From the NCBI GenBank assembly GCA_947624965.1, contig CANQMN010000006.1, positions 1 to 64,000 of the forward strand: 64,000 nt of DNA. The letters are read 5' to 3'. The notes below the pieces were generated by a model. The model searched no databases. It saw only the letters and a program-made list of their open reading frames with translations, and was not told where the DNA came from. How positions within the stretch are numbered: position 1 is the first letter of the stretch; every line of letters starts with the position of its first letter. Source of the stretch: an uncultured Clostridia bacterium. Its GTDB lineage: Bacteria; Bacillota; Clostridia; Christensenellales; Borkfalkiaceae. Positions 55,141-64,000 of the stretch are shown piece after piece. A program made the translations under genes and the position numbers.

Positions 55141-55359
55141 ATGATGTCTCCTTTCCCCAAGTATAGCAGAATCGGCTCCGCCGCGCAACCCTTCGCGCGA
55201 AAAAAAGAGGGGGGTTCGGCGCGAAATTGTTTTGTTTTTGCGAAAAACGAAATTTATTTTCTCCTTCCCTCTTGATTTTTGCCGCAAATTCGTTATAATG
55301 GAACTATCGGGCGCTCGGAAGGGCGCACGGGAAAGAGAACAAGGAGAAACTTAAATCAT

Positions 55360-57402
55360 ATGAGCGTTTCGGCAAACAATATCAGAAACGTCGCGATCGT
55401 GGGACACAGCGGCGAGGGCAAGACCACGCTGTGCGAGGCGATGCTCTTCAACGCGGGCGCGATCGAGCGCATGGGCAAGATCGAGAACGGCACGACCGTC
55501 TCCGACTTCGACGAACAGGAGATCTCCCGCAAGATCTCGATCTCCCTCTCCGTCGCCACGATGAGCTGGAAGGACGTCCGCATCAACCTCATCGACGTCC
55601 CGGGATTTTACGACTTTGAAGGAGAGTTCAACTCCGCGATGCGCGCGTGCGGCGCGGCGCTCGTTGTTACGGGCGCGAACGGGACGGTCACCGTCGGTGC
55701 GGAGAAGGCGATCGCGCAGTGCCTGCGCGTGAAAAAGCCGACCATCCTCTTCATCAACGGCATGGACAAGGAAAATGCCGACTATCACGGCACCATGCGC
55801 GCCTTCCAGGAAAAATACAAGCGCACCATCGCCCCCATCCAGATCCCCATTATGGAAGGGAACAAGATGACGGGCATCGTGAACGCCCTCACGGGGAAGG
55901 CGTACCGCTTCACCAACGTGGGACCCGAGGAGATCCCCCTGCCCGAAGCGTTGGGGCGCGACCTCGAAGAGATGCAGGCGGCGCTCATGGAGACCGCCGC
56001 GGAGAACGACGAAGTGCTCCTCGAAAAATACTTCGAGGACGGCTTCCTCTCCCGCGAGGACACCATCCACGGCATCCGCAAGGGGATTTTCTCCATGAGC
56101 ATCATCCCCGTCATGGCGGGGAGCGCCTTGCTCAACAAGGGCGTCATCAATCTCCTGAACGAGATCGTGAAATATCTGCCCGAAGCCGCGGAGAGAAAGG
56201 AACTCCCCGCCACCGACCTTAAAAAGAACACCGTTACGGGCGTCATGTGCGAGGAGAACGGTCCGCTCGCGGCACAGGTATTCAAGACCGCCGTGGACCC
56301 CTTCGTGGGAAAAATGAACTATCTCCGCGTGTGCCGCGGCGTTCTGAAAACGGGCATGAACGCGCTCAACCCCAACACGAACACGGTGGAGCGCATCAAC
56401 GCCGTCTACCTCGTGCGCGGCAAGAAGCTCGAACAGGTCTCCGAGTTGGGCGCGGGAGAGATCGGCGCGGTCTCCAAACTCGCCAACACGGGCACGGGCG
56501 ATACGCTCTGCGCCGAGGACGCGCCCGTCCTCTTCGACCCCATCCCCTTCCCCAAGCCCGTGCTCTCCATGGCGGTCTCCGCCACCGTGCGCGGCACCGA
56601 GGACAAAGTGTTCGGCGGGCTCAACCGCCTCACCGAGGAGGACAAGAGTTTCGCCGTCGTGAAAAATCCCGATACGGGCGAGACGCTCGCCTGCGGACAG
56701 GGCGAAGTGCACCTCGACGTCATCCAGAAAAAGCTCAAAGCGAAGTTCGGCGCGGACGCGATCTTCAAGACGCCCGCCGTCGCCTACAAGGAGACCATCC
56801 GCACGGTCGCGAACGCCGAGGGAAAACACAAGAAACAGACGGGCGGACACGGACAGTACGGCCACGTGAAGATGCGCTTCGAGCCCTGCGAAAAGGACTT
56901 TGAGTTTGCGGAAGAGGTCGTCGGCGGCACGGTGCCCAAGAACTACATCCCAGCCGTCGAAAAGGGCATCATCGAATGCCTGCCCCACGGTGTGCTCGCG
57001 GGCTTCCCCGTGATCCGCGTGAGAGCCGTCCTCTACGACGGAAGTTTCCACCCCGTGGACTCCTCGGAAGCCGCCTTCAAAGCGGCGGCGGAGCTCGCCT
57101 TCAAGGACGGCATGTCCAAGGCGTCCCCCGTCCTTCTCGAACCCATTTCGCGGATGAAGATCGCCGTGCCCGAACAGTATGTCGGCGACGTGATGGGCGA
57201 TCTCAACAAGCGCCGCGGGCGCATCATCGGCATGGACACGCAGGAAGATATGCAGGTCATCACGGCGGAGGCGCCGCAGGGAGAGATCCTCACCTATGCG
57301 ACCTCGCTCCGCTCGATGACGCAGGGCAGAGGCAAGTTCTCGGAGAGCTTCGCCCGCTACGAGCAGGCGCCCGATCTCGTCCTGCAAAACCTCAATAAAT
57401 AA
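55360..57402 (+). CDS. Divergent EF-G-like translational GTPase family protein
   Basis: VAIVGHSGEGKTTLCEAML; NLIDVPGFYDFEGE; full EF-G domain order; promoter TTGATT-N17-TATAAT upstream. Confidence 0.88.
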   Translation: MSVSANNIRNVAIVGHSGEGKTTLCEAMLFNAGAIERMGKIENGTTVSDFDEQEISRKISISLSVATMSWKDVRINLIDVPGFYDFEGEFNSAMRACGAALVVTGANGTVTVGAEKAIAQCLRVKKPTILFINGMDKENADYHGTMRAFQEKYKRTIAPIQIPIMEGNKMTGIVNALTGKAYRFTNVGPEEIPLPEALGRDLEEMQAALMETAAENDEVLLEKYFEDGFLSREDTIHGIRKGIFSMSIIPVMAGSALLNKGVINLLNEIVKYLPEAAERKELPATDLKKNTVTGVMCEENGPLAAQVFKTAVDPFVGKMNYLRVCRGVLKTGMNALNPNTNTVERINAVYLVRGKKLEQVSELGAGEIGAVSKLANTGTGDTLCAEDAPVLFDPIPFPKPVLSMAVSATVRGTEDKVFGGLNRLTEEDKSFAVVKNPDTGETLACGQGEVHLDVIQKKLKAKFGADAIFKTPAVAYKETIRTVANAEGKHKKQTGGHGQYGHVKMRFEPCEKDFEFAEEVVGGTVPKNYIPAVEKGIIECLPHGVLAGFPVIRVRAVLYDGSFHPVDSSEAAFKAAAELAFKDGMSKASPVLLEPISRMKIAVPEQYVGDVMGDLNKRRGRIIGMDTQEDMQVITAEAPQGEILTYATSLRSMTQGRGKFSESFARYEQAPDLVLQNLNK

Positions 57403-57411
57403 CACCGTATA

Positions 57412-57443
57412 AAAAACGGCGGAGCGCGCTCCGCCGTTTTTTT
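57412..57443 (+). terminator. Intrinsic terminator of the EF-G-like gene
   Basis: AAAAACGGCGGAGC-GC-GCTCCGCCGTTTTTTT. Confidence 0.8.
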
Positions 57444-57479
57444 GATGCAAAAAAGTTTCCGCGTCGGGCGCGGAAGCCG

Positions 57480-59837
57480 TTATTCCACGCTTTTGAGCGA
57501 TTCCGTCATGCTGATGCGCGAGATGACGACGCCGAACAGCGCATAGATGACGGCGGACGTCCCCGCCGAGAGCAGGATGGCGTACAGATAGGAGACGGGG
57601 CGCAGCGCGACGAGGAAGTTTATCACGCTCACCTTGTTGATCTTCATCACGAGCGTGAGGAGCGGAAGCCCGCACGCACAGCCGAGCGCCGTTCCCACGC
57701 ACGTCAGGATCATGATCTCAAAGACGAGGGAGAGCGCGATCTTGAAATGAGTAAAGCCGAGCACCTTCATCGTCGCCATATCCCGCGCGCGCTCCCGCAC
57801 GTTGAGAAGGGACAGATTGTAGAGCACGACGACGGAGAGGAGCACCGCGAACGCCATGAGCGTGTATTTCATCGTACTCGTCGAGGAGATGACGCTCCCG
57901 ATCTCGTCCAACCTGTCCTCCATCGTCTTGGCGACGGTCATGCCCGCCGCCTCGTTGAGCGCGTCGCGCACCGCGTCGGGGCGGGACGTCTTGATCCAGA
58001 CGTTCTGCGCGTTCGCCTGCGCGGCGAACGGCCGCTCCCTCGTAAAGAACCCGTTCCACGCCGCCGTCTCCACGATTGAACGAACCGTTATCTCGCAGAC
58101 GTCCCCGCCCGCCGTGAAAAGGACGGTATCCCCGACTTCTACGCCGAGCTCCTCGGCGACCGAGCGGGAGAGCGCGTTTTCGCCCGTGAGGACGGAGGAC
58201 ATCTCGCAGTCCGCGGGGAGAAGATAGACGGTAACGTCCTTACTCACGCCCCCGTGTTCCGCCACGGAGACGTACGTCTCCACGATCTCCTTCTTTTCCA
58301 CGCCGAACGCATCGTCCCCGTCCATTTCCCCGAGGCGCGCCTCGACGACGGAGGTATAGGGCGCGATGACGTCGAACGTGAACAGATTCCCGAAGTCGTT
58401 CTGCACGGAGGCGTCCAGCGTGTCGCCGATGCCGAAGCTCGTGAGGAGCAACGCACTGCACCCCGCGATCCCCAAGACGGTGAGCGCGGGTCTCCAAATG
58501 TTGATACGGAGATTGCGCAGAGCCATGCGGAAGGAGAGCATTCTGCGCGGGTCGATGCCCTTGCTTTTCCCGCCGACGCGGGGATGGTAGGCGATCGGCT
58601 TGGGGCGCATGCACTCGGCGGGCTGTCCGCATACGACGGAGCGGGAAGCCGCCGCGCCGATCGCGAACGACGCGCCGCTCACGACGGCGAGGGTCGCCGC
58701 CGTCCAGCCAAAACTGAACGCCGTCCCCGAGAGCATGGGCATGGAAAAGACGATGCCGTATTTGATGTTCATGACGGTCGGCACGATGAGCGGTCCGAGC
58801 GCCGCGCCGACGAGGCACCCGACGAGCGCGACGACCGCGCTCAACGTCGCATAGTGGACGATGATCCTGCCGTTTTTGATGCCGAGGGCTTTGAGCGTGC
58901 CGATCTGGATGCGCTCCCGCAGGATGAGACGGCTCACCGAGGAAGTTACGACGAGCAGGGAGACGAAGAAGAAGATGACGGGGAACACATACAGCATGTT
59001 CAGCGACTGGTCCACTTCCGAATCAATGGTAACCACCGCCTCCATCGTGCCGTGGTCGAACACGGAGACGAGATTGCTCGCGCCCCCCTTTTCGGCAAAG
59101 TGCGCGCGGATCTCTTCCTTGACCGCGGCGGGGCTTTCCGCCTTCAACACCGCCTGCGTGCGCAGTCTCGGCAGAAGGGGCTCCACTACCTGCCGCACGA
59201 GTCCGCGCTGATTTTCGTTCGCAAGATCGAAGTTAAACGCCCGCATGGCGAGGTCTATGACCTTCTCCTCGAACACGTCGGGCGCGATGACGAGGGGGGA
59301 GACGGAGTAGATGTTCACCCCCTCGACGGAGTGCATGAGCCCCGTGATCTCCGCCTCGAAAGCGGGCTCGATCCCGTAGGAGGAAAACGCATCTTCGAGC
59401 GACGTGAGGCGAAGGACGATGCTGTCCCCCACGCGGTAGCCGTGGAGCTCGGCGACGCGGGCGTCCACGAGGATCCCCGCTTTCCCTTCGGTGAGATAGG
59501 GCTTGTTGAGCTGACCGTCTCCGATGTAGAAGCGCGCCGTGTCGGGCGTGCCGCCCGGCTTTGAGAAGCTCCCCTCCGAATAGATGCGGTATTCCGCGCC
59601 CAACCCGTCGAGATAGGCGACGTCCGCATCGTCGAAGCCCGTCGTCTGCACGATGAGGTCGGCGAGGTTTGCCGCCTCATAGTACCGCTCCGCGCGCCTG
59701 CGCAGCGTGAGCGAATTGGACACGAACCCGAGAAAGAGGGTCGTTGCGAGCACGGTGATGAGAAACATCGCGAGATATTGGTACCAGTTTTTTTTCAGCT
59801 CGCGGAACATGAGCTTGAAAAGAAGCGCGTTTACCAC
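57480..59837 (-). CDS. FtsX/MacB-type ABC transporter permease
   Basis: 785 aa, FtsX-like TM arrangement, overlapping the ATPase gene. Confidence 0.88.
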   Translation of the reverse strand: MVNALLFKLMFRELKKNWYQYLAMFLITVLATTLFLGFVSNSLTLRRRAERYYEAANLADLIVQTTGFDDADVAYLDGLGAEYRIYSEGSFSKPGGTPDTARFYIGDGQLNKPYLTEGKAGILVDARVAELHGYRVGDSIVLRLTSLEDAFSSYGIEPAFEAEITGLMHSVEGVNIYSVSPLVIAPDVFEEKVIDLAMRAFNFDLANENQRGLVRQVVEPLLPRLRTQAVLKAESPAAVKEEIRAHFAEKGGASNLVSVFDHGTMEAVVTIDSEVDQSLNMLYVFPVIFFFVSLLVVTSSVSRLILRERIQIGTLKALGIKNGRIIVHYATLSAVVALVGCLVGAALGPLIVPTVMNIKYGIVFSMPMLSGTAFSFGWTAATLAVVSGASFAIGAAASRSVVCGQPAECMRPKPIAYHPRVGGKSKGIDPRRMLSFRMALRNLRINIWRPALTVLGIAGCSALLLTSFGIGDTLDASVQNDFGNLFTFDVIAPYTSVVEARLGEMDGDDAFGVEKKEIVETYVSVAEHGGVSKDVTVYLLPADCEMSSVLTGENALSRSVAEELGVEVGDTVLFTAGGDVCEITVRSIVETAAWNGFFTRERPFAAQANAQNVWIKTSRPDAVRDALNEAAGMTVAKTMEDRLDEIGSVISSTSTMKYTLMAFAVLLSVVVLYNLSLLNVRERARDMATMKVLGFTHFKIALSLVFEIMILTCVGTALGCACGLPLLTLVMKINKVSVINFLVALRPVSYLYAILLSAGTSAVIYALFGVVISRISMTESLKSVE

Positions 59838-60547
59838 TCGATCTCACCTGCCTCTTTGGGCGTCGGGTTTACGACGTTCTCCTTGATCTCGCCGTCCGAG
59901 AGACGGATCACGCGGTCGGCGAGCGCGGCGAGCCCCGCGTTGTGCGTAACGATGACGATCGTCGTGCCGTACTGCCGTTTGAGCGATTGCAAAAGCGCGA
60001 GAATGCGCTGTCCCGTCTTGGAATCGAGCGCGCCCGTCGGCTCGTCGCAGAGGAGAAGGCGGGGCTTTTTCACGATGGCGCGGGCGATGGCGACGCGCTG
60101 CTGTTCTCCCCCCGAAAGATGGGAGGGAAAGTTGTTCGCGCGCTCTTCGAGCCCCACTTCCGAGAGCGCGGCAAGTTCGTCCATTCCCCCTTCGCACCGC
60201 GCGATGGCGACGTTTTCGCGCGCGGTGAGATTGGGCATGAGATTGTAGAACTGGAACACGAAGCCTATTTCCTTCCTGCGGTATTCCACCAGCTCGCGCG
60301 CCGTCGCCGCGGTAACGTCCCTTCCGAACACGACCGCGCTCCCCCCGCTCGCGCGGTCCATGCCGCCCAACACGTTGAGAAGAGTGCTCTTGCCCGAGCC
60401 GCTGGGTCCCAAAATGACGGTAAATTCCCCCGCGGCGATCTCAAAGCTCACGCCGCCGAGCGCGACGATCGCATTCTCTCCGCTCCCGTATATTTTTTTG
60501 AGATCTTGTATGCGGATCTTGTCCCGCTCCACGGTTTCGTTTTCCAA
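59831..60547 (-). CDS. LolD/MacB-type ABC transporter ATPase
   Basis: LGPSGSGKSTLLN; LSGGEQQRVAIARAI; LLLCDEPTGALDSKTG. Confidence 0.93.
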   Translation of the reverse strand: MENETVERDKIRIQDLKKIYGSGENAIVALGGVSFEIAAGEFTVILGPSGSGKSTLLNVLGGMDRASGGSAVVFGRDVTAATARELVEYRRKEIGFVFQFYNLMPNLTARENVAIARCEGGMDELAALSEVGLEERANNFPSHLSGGEQQRVAIARAIVKKPRLLLCDEPTGALDSKTGQRILALLQSLKRQYGTTIVIVTHNAGLAALADRVIRLSDGEIKENVVNPTPKEAGEIEW

Positions 60548-60615
60548 CTTCCGCGCCTCCGAAATTTTTCACGGAATATTATAACACACTCCGCGCAAAA
60601 GAACAACTTTCCGCG

Positions 60616-60652
60616 CACAAAAAAACGCCGCCCCGCAGACGGGACGGCGAAA
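60616..60652 (-). terminator. Intrinsic terminator after the NCS2 permease
   Basis: CGCCGTCCCGTCTGCGGGGCGGCGTTTTTTT on minus strand. Confidence 0.7.
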
Positions 60653-60663
60653 TTTTTCACGCG

Positions 60664-62202
60664 TCAGGTGAGGATGAACGTCGCAAGGAAGAGCGCGCCG
60701 ATGACATACGTCGGGATAGAGATCTCTTTCACCTTGCCCGTGCAGAGCTTGATGAGCACATACGCGAGAATGCCGATGCCGATGCCCTTGGAGATGGAGT
60801 ATCCGAGGATCATCACGATGAACGTCGCAAAGCCGACGAGCGCCTCTGCGGGATCGTGCCAATCGATCTTCGTGACCGAAGTCATCATGAGCACGCCGAC
60901 CCAGACGAGCGCGGTCGCCGTTGCGCTTCTCGGAATGAGCTGGGCGATGGGCGAAAGGAACATCGCGATGATGAAGAGAACGCCCGTCGTGAGGGCGGTA
61001 AGACCCGTCCTGCCGCCTGCGGCGACGCCCGAGGAGCTTTCGACGAACGTCGTTACGGTGGAGGTACCCGCGATGGAACCGACGCTCGTTGCAATGGCGT
61101 CGGCGAGCATCATGCGCTCCATGCGGATAGGGGTCCCGTTCTCGTCGAGGAGATTGCCCCTTGCGCACGCGCCGTAGAGGGTGCCGATGGTATCGAACAT
61201 ATCGATCATGCACAGCGACAGCGCGGAGGTGATAAGGACAACGGCAACCGTAGCCGCTCCGCCTTCCACGCCGCTGAAATTAAATCCGTCTACAAAGACT
61301 TTTCCGACCGCTTGCGTTCCCCACTCGCCGAAAGCATTAAAAGGATTGGAAATAGAGATGCCGTCGAAGAAGGCGACACAGGTCGGATCGCTCCACGCAC
61401 AGCCGAGCCCGGTGAGCGCATAGTAGAGCGCGGCGGAGCCGAGAATGCCCCACAAAATCGCACCCTTTATGTTCTTTTTGGAGAGAACGGCGATCGCCAC
61501 CACGCCGAGAAGGCAGATGAGCGGGGCGATCATCCCGCCGTACGTCCAACCGTCTTTGAGCACGTTGAAGGAAACAAAAGTAACGAGAGTGGAATCGTCG
61601 TTGACAATGACACCCGCTTGCTGGAAGCCGATGAAGGCGATGAACATGCCGATACCGACGGGGATGGCATGGCGCACGCCTGCGGGAATTGCCTCGAAGA
61701 TCTTCTTGCGAAGACCGGTGACCGTGAGGATGATAAACACCACGCCTTCAATGAGGGTGAACACCATGCAGTTCGCATACGTAAGACCGCTGTAATTCAA
61801 AAGCAGAGTATATACGATAAAAGCATTGATCCCCATGCCCGAAGCCTGCGCAAGGGGCATCTTCGCGAGGAACGCCATGAGCAGGGTGCCCGCGATGGCG
61901 CCGATCGCCGTTGCGATGTACGCCGCGCCGTACGAAAGACCGACCCAGCTTTCCGAAAACATACCCGCGTTCACCATCAGGATGTACACCATCGCCATGA
62001 AGGTGGTGAGCCCTGCGATGATTTCCCGCTTAAAGTTGGAGCCGCTCGCCGTTATGCCGAAATAATTATCGACTTTCCCGAGAAAACCCGTTTTCTTCGC
62101 GGCGGCTACATCCCCCCCCGCACTCTCGGCGGGTTCGGCGGAAGTTTCGGGCGATTGGACGGGTGTCTCTTCGCCCTGGACGTCTTGCTTCTCTTCTTCC
62201 AT
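60664..62202 (-). CDS. NCS2 family (AzgA-like) purine/xanthine permease
   Basis: Multi-TM; NYFGITASGSNFKREIIAGLTTFMAMVYIL; GSIAGTSTVTTFVESSSGVAAGGRTGLTAL. Confidence 0.92.
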   Translation of the reverse strand: MEEEKQDVQGEETPVQSPETSAEPAESAGGDVAAAKKTGFLGKVDNYFGITASGSNFKREIIAGLTTFMAMVYILMVNAGMFSESWVGLSYGAAYIATAIGAIAGTLLMAFLAKMPLAQASGMGINAFIVYTLLLNYSGLTYANCMVFTLIEGVVFIILTVTGLRKKIFEAIPAGVRHAIPVGIGMFIAFIGFQQAGVIVNDDSTLVTFVSFNVLKDGWTYGGMIAPLICLLGVVAIAVLSKKNIKGAILWGILGSAALYYALTGLGCAWSDPTCVAFFDGISISNPFNAFGEWGTQAVGKVFVDGFNFSGVEGGAATVAVVLITSALSLCMIDMFDTIGTLYGACARGNLLDENGTPIRMERMMLADAIATSVGSIAGTSTVTTFVESSSGVAAGGRTGLTALTTGVLFIIAMFLSPIAQLIPRSATATALVWVGVLMMTSVTKIDWHDPAEALVGFATFIVMILGYSISKGIGIGILAYVLIKLCTGKVKEISIPTYVIGALFLATFILT

Positions 62203-62229
62203 TGTATCTTCTCCTTTGTGGATTTGTTA

Positions 62230-62262
62230 AGAAAATTATATCATATTCTGCAAACGGCTGTC
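62230..62262 (-). promoter_or_regulatory. Sigma70-type promoter for the NCS2 permease (TTGACA-N18-TATAAT)
   Basis: Minus strand TTGACAGCCGTTTGCAGAATATGATATAAT. Confidence 0.65.
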
Positions 62263-62351
62263 AAGCAATCGCTTTGGTTTATGAAAATCTTTTTCACATT
62301 TATAAGGCATAACGCGAGAAAAAAACCCGCCTGCGGGGCGGGCCATTTTTC

Positions 62352-63290
62352 TTACGTTTCATAGGTGCGCGCTTCGAGGAATTTGAGGACCTTCTCCGCC
62401 GCCGTTTCGGTGAAACTTCCGCCGAAGCCGTGTCCCGTCCCGGCGAGATCCGTGCGCTCCACGCGCTCCGCGCCGTACACTTCCACCGCGCGGTCGATGT
62501 ACTCCTTCCTCACGATAGCGTCGTCCGTCCCCCAAACGATGCAGACGTCCTTTTTGTAGTTGCCGATGACGTCGAAGAGGTCGAGCGAACGGATGGAACG
62601 GATGTATTCCGCGCCGATCACATACCCCATTCCGGGAGGAGAGGAGTCCTTGATCTCCGCATTCCGCCAGTCGTCGGGAATATTGAACGCGGGGAAGTAC
62701 ATCGCGATCGCCGCGACCTGCTCCTTCACGGCGTCGTCCGCCGCCGTGAGCGCGGTCACGAACCCGCCCTGACTGCCGCCGAAGAGAAAGATCTGCGTGG
62801 CGTCCACGTTGGGAAGCTGTTTTATGTTCCCGATGATGGCGATGAGGTCCTCCTTCATCGTATAGGGCGTGTACTCGTTGGAGGCTCTGCCCGTGCTCAA
62901 ACCGTCCTGCTGCGCGCCGCAAAAATCGAAGGCATAGCAGATGTATCCGCGCTTCGCCCACTTTGCGCACTCCAACCCGAAATCCGAATAATGTCCGTTG
63001 TAGCCGTGGCTCAACACGACGGCGGGGAATTTTTCATCCTTCACCGGCTGACAGATCTGTCCGTAAATCGAGATCGCACGCCCCTGCGCGTCGGTATATT
63101 CCACGGTATGATCCTTCGTTTCGATCTCGTAGGAATAATAGTCCGGCACAAAGCGTATCTGACGTTCCGTTTCCACCGTTTCCTCCTCTTTTTTGTCGTC
63201 GCATCCTGCGGCAAGCCCCATCACGGCGACCGCCGCCGCAAGCGCAACAACAAACAGCCTTTTTTTCATATTCGTCCCCCCATTCCGCAC
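62352..63290 (-). CDS. Secreted alpha/beta hydrolase lipoprotein
   Basis: MKKRLFVVALAAAVAVMGLAAGC; VLSHGYNGH; LFGGSQGGFVTALTA. Confidence 0.88.
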   Translation of the reverse strand: MRNGGTNMKKRLFVVALAAAVAVMGLAAGCDDKKEEETVETERQIRFVPDYYSYEIETKDHTVEYTDAQGRAISIYGQICQPVKDEKFPAVVLSHGYNGHYSDFGLECAKWAKRGYICYAFDFCGAQQDGLSTGRASNEYTPYTMKEDLIAIIGNIKQLPNVDATQIFLFGGSQGGFVTALTAADDAVKEQVAAIAMYFPAFNIPDDWRNAEIKDSSPPGMGYVIGAEYIRSIRSLDLFDVIGNYKKDVCIVWGTDDAIVRKEYIDRAVEVYGAERVERTDLAGTGHGFGGSFTETAAEKVLKFLEARTYET

Positions 63291-63298
63291 GCGTGCGG

Positions 63299-63742
63299 TT
63301 ATTTCTCCTTCAAATTGCGCGTTACCCGCGCCAGCATGGAAAGGAGCGCTTCCCGCTCCTCGCGGGAGAAGCCCGAAAAGCCGCGCGCTTCCAACGCCTC
63401 CACTTCGTTTTCCAGCCGTTCCGCCATCGCCGCCCCCTCTTCGGTGAGGGAGACGACCACGGAGGACTTCCCGCCCGCCGTGCGCCGCCGCTCCCGCCGC
63501 ACGAGCCCCGCCCGCTCGATTTTTCCGAGCAAAACGGTGAGCGTGGACTCCTTTACGTTGCAGAGCGCGGCAAGCTCCTTTTGGACGATGCCGCCCGTAC
63601 GGCGAAGGATATACAGTACTTTTGGCTGCCCCGCCGAGAGCCCGAGCACGGAAAATACCGCCCTGCTCGCCTCCGCATGCGCCGAGGAACTTTCCAACAA
63701 TGCCAAAAACAGTTTGTCGTACATTGCGCCCTCCGCAACCAT
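63299..63742 (-). CDS. MarR-family transcriptional regulator
   Basis: LSAGQPKVLYILRRTGGIVQKELAALCNVKESTLTVLLGKIERAGLVRRERR; promoter TTGACG-N17-TATAAT upstream. Confidence 0.88.
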   Translation of the reverse strand: MVAEGAMYDKLFLALLESSSAHAEASRAVFSVLGLSAGQPKVLYILRRTGGIVQKELAALCNVKESTLTVLLGKIERAGLVRRERRRTAGGKSSVVVSLTEEGAAMAERLENEVEALEARGFSGFSREEREALLSMLARVTRNLKEK

Positions 63743-63811
63743 TGTTTCGTATTCTAATTTATCCGCATTATATCACATTGTTCCCGCCCCGTCAAGCGCA
63801 AAAACAAAAAT

Positions 63812-63985
63812 CGCAGGCGCAAAAGGAAAGAAGTTGCCCTTTGGGGCAACTTCTTGCAAAATACGCCTTGCATTATCGGGCTCCCGAAAAAGATTGCGTA
63901 GCAAGATTTTTCGGGAAAAGGAGCCGCAGGCGTAAAAAGCAAAGAAGTTGCCCTTTGGGGCAACTTCTTGCAAAATACGCCTTGC
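63812..63985. repeat. Two ~60-bp direct repeats with perfect palindrome AAGAAGTTGCCC-TTT-GGGGCAACTTCTT, flanking another hairpin
   Basis: CGCAGGCG..AAGAAGTTGCCCTTTGGGGCAACTTCTTGCAAAATACGCCTTGC at 63812-63871 and 63925-63985; hairpin at 63883-63915. Confidence 0.85.
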
Positions 63986-64000
63986 GGCGACGTGGTGCGA

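Noticed and set aside
55351-57702. 783-aa minus-strand ORF
   Set aside because: Antisense to the EF-G-like gene
62203-62345. Purine riboswitch upstream of the NCS2 permease
   Set aside because: Leader is short and lacks the conserved purine aptamer loops; only a promoter is evident

Overview
About 64 kb of chromosome from a GC-rich, probably spore-forming Firmicutes/Clostridia-like bacterium (spoIIR, sleB-ypeB, yybP-ykoY-mntP). Nearly all genes are on the minus strand; the clear plus-strand genes are an Rrf2-type regulator, an EF-G-like factor and tRNA-Arg(CCG). Most of the window is ordinary core or sugar-utilisation content: ABC transporters, ClC channel, Ca/Na exchanger, cardiolipin synthase, mnmA, trmL, and a GH2/GH43/MalFG/LacI locus. 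The most unusual region is a tightly packed 8-gene minus-strand operon at ~0.8-17.5 kb. It encodes two membrane-anchored McrB-like AAA+ ATPases, a coiled-coil protein with a DUF2357-like 'YENRFL' motif, a four-TM protein joining a degenerate GH3-like region to a degenerate AAA module without Walker motifs, two small membrane proteins, a Trp/Pro-repeat membrane protein, and a 1861-aa protein with about 19 MBG-like repeats. I propose this as an undescribed envelope-associated AAA+ system; its function is unknown. Other points: arrays of tRNA 3'-end fragments fused to terminators at two loci, a terminator whose 3' arm carries the spoIIR Shine-Dalgarno, a YpeB with a very long basic N-terminus, a promoter-terminator sRNA candidate, a pair of identical LacI-type operators, and two small ORFs next to rubrerythrin that the ORF track missed. 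All calls come from reading sequence and translations; no searches were run.
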